Positions 32,157 to 43,289 are shown, numbered from the stretch's first letter. The stretch is 64,000 nt of DNA from Takakia lepidozioides (GCA_030704615.1 CM060731.1:86968756-87032755), one strand, 5' to 3'. The notes: generated by a model not told the origin, from the letters alone. Translations and numbers: made by a program.

Positions 32157-33371
32157 CTATGGTGAGTGACTGATTTTTTTTTTTTTTTGTGAGTTAGTCA
32201 GAGCTCGGTGAAACCAGTCATCATGCACATTCTGCCCTTCTTTGATACTTGCTCCATGACATAGTATATGCGGGGTTCCTGCCAATTCTTCACCATAGCA
32301 GCCACCTTGACAGATCTTGCCTTCTACACTAGGCTCTTCTTCTTCATCCATTGGCATTGTGTCCAAGCAGTTAATGGTCACCGCTTCACTGCATACCACC
32401 TTTGTTGTTATCTCAGTGACATATGTTGAACATTTCCCATCCTCATCCATTGGGGATTGCAGCTCCCCATGCTGATTATGTGCGTGTGGCCTGCCTCCCT
32501 GCAGCACACTCAACTGTTCCTCTAGCAACTCAGAAAATATAAGCCCCTTCTTGCTTCTCCTTTTTGTTCTACTGTACATCCTTCCCTTGCTGGTGACATT
32601 AGTGATCCCTTCATGGAATGTGACGTTGTCAGGCTGATCCCAGCCTGGCAAATTCCATGCTTCCTGAGTAACCTCATTGCCTTGATTTGCCTTGTGATGT
32701 GCAGTGACTTCCCTCACAACGTCACTGTTTTGGCTCACTGCCTCCCTTGTGCGTGCACACTTCTCCCCTTGCTCAAGTTCCAGCACTTCCAAGCTGAGCT
32801 CCCTTGGCAATCCTTGCTGTGCAGTTACGTATCTCACCTGTGCTTCTTTTTGTGATTGAGCCTGTAACTCACAACTTTTGATTGGAAAATACACCCTCCA
32901 GAGTATGCCTCCTTTGTGATGTAGCCATTTGACAGCCTTTCCCCAACCTTTGATCAATGCAAATGTGGCTCTTACTGTTCTCTCAATGATCCTGTGAGAT
33001 CTCTCATTGGTAGCTATGGTCATACAAATTTTTCTTTAATCCATATGACCAGCACTAAGATGCAAATCAGAGCCCTCACTGTACTATGAAGTACCCATGC
33101 TCTCCATGGTTGTTTTTCTCTCACTGTGATATGGCTTTGATCCCGTACTACATGACCTAGGCTCTTTTTTTTTGCTCTCAGCAGTGATTGGGCTCTGGCC
33201 CGACCTTTCATGTTGTGTTCTTTTTTTTTTGCCCTCACCAGTGGCTACCTGCCCTGTATCCATTGTAATCTCACTTTCCCTCTTGTCAACCTCAATCTGA
33301 TTGACCCCTAGAAAAAGCTGGAATCTGACTTTGTGCTTGGACGTCCCTTCCCTCAGATCGGATAAAGCCAT
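32157..33371 (-). CDS. unidentified protein(s), two overlapping frames
   Basis: ATG 33371 opens a 95-codon frame (ALSDLREGTSKHKVRFQLFL) that includes two Lys-rich runs encoded by A tracts. ATG 33023 opens a 288-codon frame (TIATNERSHRIIERTVRATF, then KAVKWLHHKGGILWRVYFPI) ending near another A tract (SQKKKKISHSP). The frames could be parts of one gene broken at homopolymers or of two. The protein is hydrophilic, with no signal peptide, membrane segment or family I recognise. It starts right beside an LTR edge at about 33376, so it may be truncated at the N-terminus. Confidence 0.35.
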
Positions 33372-33375
33372 ATCC

Positions 33376-34050
33376 CTGCAGGCTGCTTAATCCTATTGAT
33401 TAAGCCCAATCTACAGTCTCTTTAGCATAAAAGATCTTAGTCGAAAGGACTGAAGCCTCTTGGTTCATACAAACAGATGGTAGTCAAGAGAAAACAAGAA
33501 CTATTATGAGATGATACACATTCTCACCATCTCACGTTCTCTCATAATGCACATTCTCTCCATCTCACATTCACTCAACACAGAGATACTTCGAATAGCA
33601 TGGCTTTACTTCAAAGCTCGTCACATCATCACAGAAGTACACACTGATCCCTGATACTCATACTGCACACTCTCTAAGTTGCGTGTAGTCTTTTTATACT
33701 ATGCTCGAAAGAGCCGTTACAGTCTGTGGTCGTTAATGACCGTTTGCCTAACTGCCTACGCAACCTAAAAGGTTTGCTAAAAAGTGGCTCGTTGCAGTGG
33801 TCGTGAGCCATAGTGGTAAACGGTCCACTACTCCCTCTATTGGTTAAAGCCGATGCTAATGTGACCGTGTGATATCGTGGTTCACGGCTCACGGTTACTA
33901 CACTACTCACTACTGCTCTCGTGGTAATGTACCCTTGTACCGCGTACTTAGCCATCTCTGCCTATGGCTCAGGTAGTGTACGTCCATCACTACCCGGTAT
34001 GTCCCGTTGTGACCCTCATTGTCTGTCCCTCGTAGTATAGCCGTTATCAT
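33376..34050 (-). repeat. probable 3' LTR of minus-strand gypsy element G
   Basis: On the minus strand it starts TGATAACGGC directly after a polypurine tract and runs to about 33376, where a TGCA edge and the inverted word GCTTAATCC..GGATTAAG-like (CTTAATCCTATTGATTAAG) occur. No second copy lies in the window, so the far boundary is a guess. Confidence 0.45.
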
Positions 34051-34053
34051 TTA

Positions 34054-34072
34054 TTCCCCCCCCTCTTTTGAA
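34054..34072 (-). other. polypurine tract of element G
   Basis: The minus strand reads CAAAAGAGGGGGGGGAAT between the stop codon at 34093 and the TG that opens the presumed LTR. This is classic plus-strand primer composition and placement. Confidence 0.65.
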
Positions 34073-34092
34073 ATTGTGTCCGCACAATTTTG

Positions 34093-35964
34093 TCAGTTCC
34101 TGTACTTGCTGTATCTCTTGGGGATGTAAGGTGGTGGCATGTCTGTCTGCGAGGTAGGAAGTGTGTCCCAGGATTGTCGTGGTGGCAGCTTCTTGTTCCT
34201 GTTATCGTCACTGTCTGGTTGCTCCTCTGGTTCGTGAGTAGGCCAACTTTCTTCATCAGGGTGTTCTGCTATCCCGTCCCCACGTACCATATCGATTTTG
34301 TTGGTCAAGGTTTTGCGGTAGGTTTGCAGCTCTTCCTTGGTCCAGGGTATAATGTGTTTTGTTGCCCTGCTACCCATTAACCAGTTAACAGCTTGGACCC
34401 CTGTTTCTCTGAAAGGGTGGTCTCTGTCCAATACCAATGGTGAAAAGTGGTCCTTCGCCTGGCGCCATGCTTCAGCATATAGTGGCCTATTCATATATAT
34501 TGAAGTGCCTGTGACTCTCTCTGGTGGCTGGAATTTGGGTAATTCCCAGTGAGTATCTTTTTCAATACTCTCATGGCGCTGCCAGCTTCCCCTCATTGTC
34601 ACGAACATGCGGTACAAGTAACTGCCAATATAAAAACTTGGGCATCCCATCACAATGGTTACTGCCGGGGTAGGATTAATCTTCAATTGCCCCATTGCCC
34701 ACATGTAAGCTACCAACTCCTTGTATTCCAGGGGAGCCTGGCGCCAGAATTCAACCAATTCTGCCCCTGACCATGTATCATTCTTAGCCAGTGGCCTCAT
34801 CCTATATCTCAAAGGAATAAGAGTTTGATTGAGTAGATGCAATTGACCCAATGATTTGCAAGGAGTTAAGGTTTTGAAAACCTTCTCCAGTATTTCTGGG
34901 ATTTGGTGGGCTGGTACTACCATCATTTTAAAGTATTCCTCTGAATACTTTAACCACTCCCCATCCTGCTTGCATGGCATGATTTGGAAATCATCCACTG
35001 CTACTGAAGTTAATGCTACCAGGACACTTGGTAGTGTTACAGGGTTTACCTCTTGAGTAGATGGCCCTGTTGTGGCCTGTACCAGTGTCTGTTGGCTTGG
35101 TGGTGGTTGTATTGCTGGTGGTGTTTGTGTTGGTGTTGTTGTTGTTGATTGTATTGGTGTCTCTCGTTCGTGATCTTGCTTCTCTTGATCCTCTTCGTCC
35201 ATGAGTTCCTCTTGTTCTAGAATTGGTGGCAGGAACTCCTCATGAATGTCTGTCACCAATTTCACCAACTGGCACTTCATCTGCCTCACCATTGCCCTGT
35301 TGAGTTTCTTCATCTCCAATTCACTCCCTTCATTCAACCAAGCTCTGGGTAAGGGTGCGTCTGCTGCATCCAACCCTGCTTGCAGTGTCAGCTTCACCAG
35401 TTGCTGCTTCCATTCTTGTTCATTGCCCATGACAATGTCTCTTTCTGTGGTGGCGGTAAACAGCCTGCTCTCAACATTCTCCCTTTGCTTCAGCAGTGTA
35501 GTGTTGCTATTGAGCCACTTGGTTCCCTGATCTCTGGGAGTCCTCAGCTGCCCCTTGAGTGTCTCCACCTGCTGCTTTAATGTTTGCACCTGTCCTGTGA
35601 GTGTTTCCACCTCTGTCTCTGTTTTCCGAGATCTCTCTCGCTCTGCATCGACGTCGGCTTGGACATGGCGTGTTTCGTCTCTCTGTCTTTCCCACTTTTG
35701 CTCCCACTCATCTCTGCATTGTGCCAACGTGTTGTATTGGCGGAGTAAGGTTGACTTTTGATCTTCTAATGCTGCAATTGTAACCTCATGGTTACAAACT
35801 GTTCTTGCAGTGGCCAATTCCCTCTGGTGCTTCTCTTTGATGTGGTCTAAGATCATGTTCAGGTTTTCCGGGCTGATGTAATCCTTGGCCCTGTCCATAC
35901 AAACTGTCAGTTGCCCCAATGCTTGTATTTCCTGCAGAATAACATTTTGTGGTGCTTCCTCCAA
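34093..35964 (-). CDS. extra 3' ORF: coiled-coil plus helical domain (element G)
   Basis: An uninterrupted frame of 623 codons (open upstream to 36087; first ATG 35898) just 5' of a polypurine tract and LTR, so it occupies the place after integrase. Residues about 55-200 form a long heptad-rich coiled coil (ETEVETLTGQVQTLKQQVETL). Residues about 265-315 are Pro/Thr/Gln-rich. About 330-520 form a helical domain (LKYSEEYFKMMVVPAHQIPE, LIPLRYRMRPLAKNDTW, VAYMWAMGQLKINPTPAVTI, FYIGSYLYRMFVTMRGSW). A polar tail follows. The same two-part protein is found, broken, at 54626-56816 in element D. No family is recognised. The rest of element G is missing. Confidence 0.7.
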   Translation of the reverse strand: MEEAPQNVILQEIQALGQLTVCMDRAKDYISPENLNMILDHIKEKHQRELATARTVCNHEVTIAALEDQKSTLLRQYNTLAQCRDEWEQKWERQRDETRHVQADVDAERERSRKTETEVETLTGQVQTLKQQVETLKGQLRTPRDQGTKWLNSNTTLLKQRENVESRLFTATTERDIVMGNEQEWKQQLVKLTLQAGLDAADAPLPRAWLNEGSELEMKKLNRAMVRQMKCQLVKLVTDIHEEFLPPILEQEELMDEEDQEKQDHERETPIQSTTTTPTQTPPAIQPPPSQQTLVQATTGPSTQEVNPVTLPSVLVALTSVAVDDFQIMPCKQDGEWLKYSEEYFKMMVVPAHQIPEILEKVFKTLTPCKSLGQLHLLNQTLIPLRYRMRPLAKNDTWSGAELVEFWRQAPLEYKELVAYMWAMGQLKINPTPAVTIVMGCPSFYIGSYLYRMFVTMRGSWQRHESIEKDTHWELPKFQPPERVTGTSIYMNRPLYAEAWRQAKDHFSPLVLDRDHPFRETGVQAVNWLMGSRATKHIIPWTKEELQTYRKTLTNKIDMVRGDGIAEHPDEESWPTHEPEEQPDSDDNRNKKLPPRQSWDTLPTSQTDMPPPYIPKRYSKYRN

Positions 35965-36004
35965 CCCTGTGTCCCATGCTGTTGTATCTAGAACTTGTTG
36001 TGCT

Positions 36005-36480
36005 AGTAGTAATTGATGTGGATAGGTTCGGCTGTGGGTTCGATTGTGGGTTGAGAGGCGCCGAGTTGAGCGAGTAGGTTTGCTTCCTCATTACCATGAA
36101 TGCCAGTGTGCGAGCGGAGTTGAGTAAATGGACTGGATGGTTTTTGGAAATGGCCCTTTGGACAATGGCAACAATGAGGTTGCGGTCGGGGTGATGATGA
36201 TGGGAAGAAGGGCGGGAGATGTGGTTTCGAATAAGAAATAGAGAGGTGAGGCTATCAGTGAAGATATAGTATGGGGGGGAAAGGCGTCAAGTAGAGAGAG
36301 AGTGTCGTGGATGGCCATGAGCTCGGCTCTTAGAATGGTGGCAGGGCCAGGGAGCCGGAAGGCAACACCCCGACCGCTGCCGGCGTGATAAATTCCATAT
36401 CCTGCATTAGGTTTGGTGAGGGATCCATCAGTGTAGTGTGAGTTATCCGGGGGATACTTGAGGGGTGGTGTTTTGCTGAT
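36005..36480 (-). pseudogene. LINE-type RNase H fragment
   Basis: The minus strand encodes a cellular/LINE-style RNase HI: HYTDGSLTKPNAGYGIYHAG, ILRAELMAIHDTLSLLDAF, a damaged TDS region, and RSHTGIHGNEEANLLA near the end. Such domains sit at the C-terminus of some non-LTR retrotransposon proteins. A frame change lies after the AEL motif. The coding signal stops where the 3' ORF of element G begins, so this is probably a junction of two elements. Confidence 0.65.
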
Positions 36481-37221
36481 ATATTGAGGGGATTGGGAGA
36501 AGGGGTGTTGTTGGTATTACTTGGGGGGGGTGCGGCTGTGCCATGCCTTAGGCTTTGTTTGTTTTGATCCGGGGAAATGTGGTGGTTGTGTGGGTGTGGA
36601 GGGGTGTAGCTGGATAATGGATGGTGGCCTTCATTTTATGAGTTATGGTTAGCAACTGTTCTAGCTGGTGAAAAAAATGTGTCGGTATGTTTGTATGAAA
36701 GGGGATTTTGGACATGTAGAATCAGAGTTAGGGTAGGTTTTTTCCTTTTGGGGGGGGTATGAACATACTTAAGCTGATTTGGGTCAATTGTGGCATTGAC
36801 CCCTTCTGGGAGTCATAGGATAGGGTGGGGGGTGCTAGGTGTGTTTTGCTATGTGAGGATGAGGAGTGTGGAGGCAAGAGGAGAGGAGTGTGCTGCGAAT
36901 CTTGCCCATTGGAGAGCTTCATAAGCAAGGGGGCCATAGGGGGGGTGGGCAAAGCCCCTACCCTCCCAGGTATGCTGGGTAGCATTGCCGGTGGCTCCAA
37001 AGAGACCATCCCTGTGGTGCAGGCTGGAAAATGTGTGCAAGTTCATAGGACATGTCAGTGGATTGGAGTAATATAAGTGAGTAAGCTGAAATGTATTGAT
37101 AAGTAAGGCGAGAATATCTTGGGGTATGGCATGGTGTGCACATGCCATTTCCAGTCGGGTGAGGGATCATGGCTTCTTGGGGGGGATGTCTTTGAGGTAG
37201 CGGTCTACGAGCCAATATAAT
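36481..37221 (-). pseudogene. decayed coding stretch, probably part of the same LINE-like relic
   Basis: Shifting minus-strand frames are proline-rich and patchy (for example GRGFAHPPYGPLAYEALQWA near 36910-37000, recalling the segment after RT in LINEs). Homopolymer G runs on the plus strand are frequent. I cannot assign it with confidence. Confidence 0.3.
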
Positions 37222-37716
37222 TCATGTTAATCTATTATTAGGAATGAAGCCAATGAAGCGGCCGTGTTGAGCATAAATATTGGAAAGGCGGGGGCCCATG
37301 CGAATTAGTGGTTGGTCATGCTTGACATCTTTGTCGGGGTTACATTCAGTTATGCAGATGTGCACGTTAGGGGCATAGATCGGCTGGTGAATGTATCGAC
37401 TATCTGTAGGTTGGGCGGGGGTGGTGTGTTGTTGGTGAATGTGTGTTAAGTAGTCTGTGTTAGTATGTTTATGGAATGAGGTGAGAAGGGCAAGATTGTG
37501 TTCGGGGTCGCAATCGTCATGTGGGCCAAATAGGTCATTTTCTATCTACCATGTGTTGTCTTCTGAGGCGTAACCAGCCCATTTACAGTGGTAGTATGTG
37601 TCAATACAGGTGGCACCAAAGGCATCGAGTGACGTTTGGGTTTTGACTCCTAGTATGGCTTCAATGATGTATGCATTATTATTGTCATCATTTTGTGGAG
37701 AAGGTGGGGGGGACGA
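37222..37716 (-). pseudogene. chromodomain-containing fragment
   Basis: The frame contains AYIIEAILGVKTQTSLDAFG, then YYHCKWAGYASEDNTW, the aromatic-cage and W-Gy--D-TWE signature of a chromodomain with an insertion of about ten residues in the first loop. TAG 37546-37548 falls right after TW. The same phase then stays open for 107 more codons (ENDLFGPHDDCDPEHNLALL and so on) to TGA 37222-37224. A Pro/Ser-rich, low-complexity segment precedes it. It lies upstream of the LINE-like relic in the same orientation and could be an ORF of that element or a gypsy integrase tail. Confidence 0.6.
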
Positions 37717-37868
37717 TGTGGTGAGTGGTTGGGAGTGGGTGGGGGAGCCTTGCGTATTAGATGAGGGGTTGAATGGCATATGCAGGTTGTGGTCAGGTTC
37801 GGTATGTTGTGTGTTAGGTAAATGAGAGGGGGGGGTCGGGTTCTGTGACTGTGGGGGTATTGGCTGCA

Positions 37869-38243
37869 TGTCGCGGCCCTTTGCCTTGAGGGCAGGGGGG
37901 TCGGGACACAAGAGGGGCTGCCCCTGTGGTGGGGGCAGTGGCAACAATAGATGCAGGGGCTGAAGCACCCTTGAGTGCCCAAGGCACTCAAGGAGGCGGA
38001 GGCGCTCACTAGGTGGAGCCCCTCACACGGTTGCGGCGGGGGTGGTTCCACGAGGGGTGGTGGTAGCTTAGTGGGTCTTAGTGGGGGTGGCATAGGACTC
38101 ACCATGGGGCGGAAACCTTGTGTTGGGAGTTGTGGGGAGTCTTGGGACTCATCACGGCCCAATGGGGCCGTGGTGGGTGGGCCAAGACTCACCGCGACTC
38201 ACCACCGGGAGTCGAGGGTTTTCGTGGTGGTTCGCCATACGGT
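37869..38243. repeat. dispersed hairpin-rich repeat R1, copy b (inverted)
   Basis: Reverse complement of 5288-5660 with scattered differences. It starts TGTCGCGGCCC on this strand and keeps the same three stem-loops (CTTGAGTGCC/GGCACTCAAG around 37971-37994 among them). Confidence 0.75.
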
Positions 38244-38299
38244 TTTGGGCTTGGAGCTCTCGCCTCACCCCAAGGGAATCACCACCGCGTTTCTTCTTC

Positions 38300-39460
38300 C
38301 CCCCGGTTAAGTTTGCCAGTACACGAATAAGTGATGAGCACACATTCTTCTCAATATGCATGGGATCAAGGAGGTGCCGGATTTTCAGATCCTGCGCATC
38401 ATGAAATTTCCATATAATTTGTCATAAACCCTGTACTTGGTGCAATTTCATATGAATATGTCATGACATTCAATGAAATATGTATGGTCCAATGCATTTC
38501 GGACTTGTACTTCCCAATAAGGCAACTCGTAGAAGATTGAGAGCCGGGACATGCCACACCTCTTGAGCCGGCGTTTTTTATCCAGCACCTCTTGCCACCG
38601 GGCTTTCCAAAATGACCTAGGGGGACGCACGGGTGGAGGTCTCCTCTCCACGGCCCCATCAAATAATTTCTTGCCTCTCGTTCTCCATGGATGGTTGAGA
38701 GGAAGAAATTTCCGGTAGTTGGGATAGATCATTTTCGCGACGTTCTTCGAATGCTTTGCATCAAGGTTATCCGGCCCACAACATGAACATGTTGCGTACC
38801 CCTTTGTGCTTAGTCCCGAAAAACTGAAAGCCCTGCACAAAACCATGAATTTAGTTGGGATTTAACATTCGTCGCCTCGTATAATTTCAATGAACCGAGC
38901 AAAAACATGAATTTCTAAAGAAAAATCATGACGAACACATACAAACACATGATATACGGTAGAATATATATATATTATAGGTAATATCAAAGACATGCAT
39001 CACAAGGACATGCATGGAAAATTTTGTAGCCCATCCCCACTGTGTCTAGAACCTGTCTTGCCTCTTTTCGAGAACGTGGCATTTTATGCTCCAAATGGGA
39101 GGCGAGGATGTGGTCCGCAATTGTGATTGCGGACATGCCAATGTTGCTTATGCCAAGATTGCAAATTAAGCAACAACAGTATAGTGGAAAGTCGACTCAC
39201 TTTTGCTCCTTTATACAAGGGTGTTTTTGCCTCGGCTTCCATTGGATTTGGGTCGGCATCTTCATCCAATGTGGCTGGGCAAGCCATATCCTCCCCAATT
39301 TGTTGTCCCTCCCCCAAGTGGTTCATTAACAAATCCTCCATGGCTCTCACATCGTCAGTGTCCATATTGTGTTCATTTTCCACCTCGTCACCGTCTTGGG
39401 CAATATGGTCGTCTGGGCCTTGTTCTCCGCGGCCAATACCAGTACTGTTGTCCACCTCGG
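38300..39460 (-). pseudogene. CACTA (En/Spm) tnp2-type transposase fragment
   Basis: The N-terminal part (39455-39084) ends with AKTPLYKGAKVSRLSTILLL, like the start of the tnp2 homology. The main part (38846-38448) has GYATCSCCGPDNLDAKHSKN, NYRKFLPLNHPWR and SIFYELPYWE. A shifted frame at 38361-38300 has MHIEKNVCSSLIRVLANL, the near-universal MHIEKNV motif of tnp2. The order is right for a minus-strand CACTA transposase, but segments are missing between 38850 and 39080 and the frames do not join. No CACTA termini were found. Confidence 0.75.
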
Positions 39461-40204
39461 TCTACATGCCCCTTGGAGGGTTCGCTGACCTCATTTGCTC
39501 TTGTACTTGGATCTATAAATACATTCACAATTCATTTAATATACAATGGTTGGGAATTGCTCCATTTGCATCCAAAAAATATATGTACATTGGCACATTC
39601 AGCCTACGTACATGACGATCAACGCCCAGACATACTGTCATGAACAATCCCACACACGGGATAAGGCAGCGGGTTTGAACCCCAAACCACCAGGCGACAC
39701 ACTGTGCACTTACCAGCCGATGTGTTTTTTTAAAAGAAAAAATTGCATTTTGTTTTTTTTTGTTTTTTTTTAATTCATTCTAGTGGTCAGAGTCTCCGTT
39801 TTTTCAAAAATATAAATACTCATATATTATATATATAACCAGAAAAGCATGTGTCGACACGTGCAGTCATGTAGTGATTCATCCATGTGATGATCTGGCA
39901 GAATGCATTAGAGTGAGAGTCATGAAGTCATATGTCTTTCTAGCAATATACATACGTCATTCCAGTGTAGCCATGACCGTGACTGGTAGTCATATCTGCC
40001 ATGCCAATATTCGTGGTCAAACATGTTCGACTTGTGTTGCGCAGAGTCTGGAGCCATGCAGTCGCATATACGCCTTCCCCAGACCTGCATTATGACTTCA
40101 AAAGCATTTTTACGACTGCAAATGGCATTTCTGCCACGAACTGTCATGACTGCGCACCCATGGGAGTCATAAAAGCCGCAATCTGTTGTAGTGAGGGTAT
40201 TCCA
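39461..40204. other. spacer, no gene seen
   Basis: Contains a box-B-like word GGGTTTGAACCCC at about 39669 followed within 60 bp by T- and A-rich runs, and an AT-rich patch near 39800-39840. The evidence is too weak for an RNA gene or SINE call. Confidence 0.4.
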
Positions 40205-40637
40205 TGACTGGAATTCCCAGTTACTAACCGTGCATGATGGGAAGCACAAGATACAAATCACCACAAAGAAATCTAGTAGACTACCTGCTATGAGAAGACC
40301 TCGGGGAGTCAGAGAGTATGACTGGAGGAGAGGACTTGATGAGGAGCAGGAAGCTACCCTGTTCGCTGCACACCCAGAGTGGGAGCGGGTTGCAGAAATG
40401 CAACTGGAGGGCCTAAGTTGTTTAAAAGGTATCTACTGTGGTGTAGTGACAACAACACCAATTGAGGGTGAAACAAGCAGTTACCCACCACATTTCTATG
40501 AAGAAAAAGAGGGAGAAATGGAAATCCTAGAAGAACCAGCCACTGTGAGTTTACAGGATGAAGTAGTGACTGGTTGAACAATCACAGCTGATGAGCAGGT
40601 GAGAGAAGTGAATGTGGGAACTTAGGAGGAACCGAGA
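40205..40637 (+). pseudogene. element D: protease-RT spacer
   Basis: The frame from about 40205 (LLTVHDGKHKIQITTKKS, like the end of a retropepsin region) runs through RPRGVREYDWRRGLDEEQEA and an acidic stretch to TGA 40575-40577; a further TAG is at 40623-40625. It leads in phase into the RT that follows. The 5' LTR, Gag and most of the protease of element D are absent. Confidence 0.6.
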
Positions 40638-41607
40638 ATGGTGAAAGTAGGGGATGACTTAGAGCCAGAATTCTTTGAGGAAGCTAAGAGTTTGTTCATC
40701 AAATACAGAGATGTATTTGCTTGGAGCTATGAGGATCTAAAAGGGATATCACCTGAGATTTGTCAGCATAAGATTGAACTGGAACCAGGGTCATTACCAA
40801 TCAAGCAGGCAAGGTATAGAATGAATCCCAACTATGCACAGAAGGTTGGGGAAGAGATCAAGAAGTTGGCTTAGGCTAAGTTTATATACCCGATAGAGTA
40901 TACAACTTGGTTGTCACCTATTGTGATAATTCCCAAGAAGAATGGTAAACTGAGAGTTTGTGTGAACTACAAGAAGTTGAATGCTTGTACAAAGAAAGAT
41001 CTTTTTCCTTTGCCATTCACAGAAGCGGTATTGGACACTGTGGCAGGCTATGAGATGTACTCATTCATGGATGGCTTCAGTGGGTATAACCAAGTGCAAG
41101 TGGCAGAAGAAGACCAGGGAAAGACAGCTTTCATCACAGACTGGGGTGCTTATGCATACAAAGTCATGTCTTTTGGACTGTGTAATGCACCAACAACTTT
41201 TCAGAGAGTGATAAGTGAATCTTTCCATGAGTATCTGGATGATTTCATGCAGGTGTTCTTAGATGATTTCAGTGTGTACAGCTCTAAGAATGAGCACTTG
41301 CATAAATTGGAGTTATGTTTGGTCAGATGCAGGATGAGAGGTCTGGGCCTGAATCCAGAGAAGTGTATTTTCTGTGTGAATTCAGGTGTACTTTTGGGAC
41401 ACATTGTGTGTAAAAGGGGACTTCTTGTGGATCCCAGAAAGACAGAGGCCATTAAAGCCTCTCCACCACCAATTAATGTTAAGAGTTTAAGGAGATTCCT
41501 TGGTCAAATCAGTTGTTACAGAAGATTTGTCAGACGGTATGCACAGATAGCAGCACCGTTAAACAAGCTTTTGAAGAAAGATGCAGTGTTTGCATGGACA
41601 GCGGAAT
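40638..41607 (+). pseudogene. element D: reverse transcriptase (Athila/Tat-like)
   Basis: RT motifs in order: FAWSYEDLKGISPEICQH, TAG at 40872-40874, TTWLSPIVIIPKKNGKLRVC, MYSFMDGFSGYNQVQ, MSFGLCNAPTTFQRV, FMQVFLDDFSVYS (active-site LDD), GHIVCKRGLLVDP, SLRRFLGQISCYRRFV. Spacing and the DGFSGYNQ and VFLDDFS wording resemble the Athila/Tat branch of plant gypsy elements. The frame ends at the insertion point of element E and resumes at 50530. Confidence 0.85.
41604..41607. other. target-site duplication of element E (left)
   Basis: GAAT here is repeated at 50530-50533, directly outside the TG and CA ends of the nested element. Removing element E and one GAAT puts the RT and RNase H parts of element D back in phase, which fixes the insertion point exactly. 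Confidence 0.85.
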
Positions 41608-43220
41608 TGTAGTGTGAATGCAGGGGGTAAAAATTCAAGTTTTTGTTTGGCATCAGGTTTCGGCACTACTACAAAGGGAGTGCCCTTCGTGCTAATGAAG
41701 GGGAGGAATTGTCCATAACTTGAGGTAATTCCATGGAAAAACTATGCTATTGATCTGCCAAGAACAAAATATGGCTAAGTTATGACATGCACCTTTTTCA
41801 TCCCTAGGATGAATGATTTTCATCTATGATGTTGAACCCTAGAAGCAGGATGTGAAATTCGAAGGGGAAGAGTGCGTGCATCTTTTCGCAGTTGCTGCAG
41901 TGGTGTTGGCAGCACAGGATATCTGAGAAAGTTCCACCTACGCAAAGGGTATCAGCTTGCTTTAAAGAGAAACGTTAAGAGCTCCTGCTTGGCTTTCTGT
42001 GCAAGAAGAAGCGGTGCCGCCTTCTTCGTAAGCAATTATCAAACCTGAGGGATCAGGTTTGTGATAAGGGCGGTGCACCACTGTTGTCGCCATTGTCTTG
42101 ATGAGCACATTAATGAGGAGATGGAGCGGCTCAGCAGGTGTTGGGGGATGAGAAGTGCAGGCTGGTGTGTATAGCGCCTCAGGTTGTCTGTGATCAAATC
42201 TTGTAGCTGCTGTCTGTTTGAGAGCTTTAGGACCAGATCACTTTGCAAGGGAAGAGAGTAAGCATCTTTTCGCAGCTGCTGCAGTGGTGTTGGCAGCACA
42301 GGATATCTGAGAAAGTTCCACCTACGCAAAGGGTATCAGCTTGCTTTAAAGAGAAACGTTAAGAGCTTGTAGAGGTGTTCCAAACATATGAATGACTGAA
42401 GTTCGCAGTTGAGGAGATGACAGGGGGTGTGATTTGAGATCTGTAGAAGGGTAGTGAAGCACCTTGACCAAACAGGATACACTTGGGGAAAGGTAGTGCA
42501 AGGACCAGTCACTGGAAAGAGAGAGAGAAAAAGACTGACAGAGGGGCAGATTATCTCTTGTGTGACCAAGGTTGACTTCAATGATGGATGCACTGGATGC
42601 CTGGCTGGATGTGCATTGCATTGCATCGTAGATGTGTTGTTGTGGAAAAGTGAGGGAATCACACACAAAGGAGAAAAAGAGAGTGAGAGAAAGAAAAAGT
42701 GAAAGAGGGAGAAAGGGTGATGAGAGATGGATAAAAAGGAGAGGTAAGGTCAAGAAGACATGAACCCTGAATGGTCAAACTAGTGGGCCTGCAGTCCATG
42801 GCAGATCTGAGTTGCCCATCCACCTAGACCGAGCTCTCATTACAAATTGAAAGGGGCTTCCGACGTGTTGCTGACTGAGGGAACTGCCCACAAGGGCAGT
42901 GTTTCATCACTGACATAGGGCTGATTGCATCGCTGAAGACATCATGGCAGCAGGGCTGGTGCTGTATCTGCAGGTAGAGGATGTTGAGTAAAAGGTGAAA
43001 CCAAGAGTGAACGTACAACATTGGCTCCCCATCCATGTCTTCTCTTCCGATGCGGCGTGGATGAGGATTGCTTGAACTCTGATCACGAAGGAGCTGAGGG
43101 AAACCCACAGCCAAGTGACGACAAGTGGAGAAACTAGAACAACGATTCTTTCTTTTGCTCTGCTTATAATGGAGGGAAGCACAATTGGAATTATACAGAA
43201 GGGGATTCACGCCCCTTCCT
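41608..43220 (+). repeat. 5' LTR of nested element E (about 1.6 kb, internally deleted)
   Basis: Starts TGTAGTGTGAA. It matches the 3' LTR 48205-50529 closely over its shared parts, but lacks about 710 bp present there (corresponding to 48960-49672) and about 13 bp at the U5 end (the TTTTCACACTACA terminus). Two near-copies of a segment of about 100 bp (41886-41995 and 42268-42365) lie inside. Minus-strand frames in the LTR occur in both copies and look non-coding. Confidence 0.88.
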
Positions 43221-43221
43221 T

Positions 43222-43233
43222 TGGTATCAGAGC
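43222..43233 (+). other. primer-binding site, initiator-Met tRNA type (element E)
   Basis: TGGTATCAGAGC, plus strand, right at the damaged end of the 5' LTR and 57 bp upstream of the small pre-gag ORF's ATG. Confidence 0.9.
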
Positions 43234-43289
43234 AGATGTTAAATCTTGATTTCTACTAGCTAGGGATCTTGACTGGTATTGATGGTTTG

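Noticed and set aside
37222-37716. Host HP1-like chromodomain gene
   Set aside because: There is no chromoshadow domain, a stop lies right after the TW motif, and it sits among transposon relics.
39660-39730. Pol III SINE or tRNA-like gene (GGGTTTGAACCCC)
   Set aside because: No box A at a suitable distance, no cloverleaf, and no second copy in the window.
42039-42753. Minus-strand frames of 96-135 codons, repeated at 48636-50051
   Set aside because: They lie in the two LTR copies of element E, are low in complexity, and are duplicated only because the LTR is.
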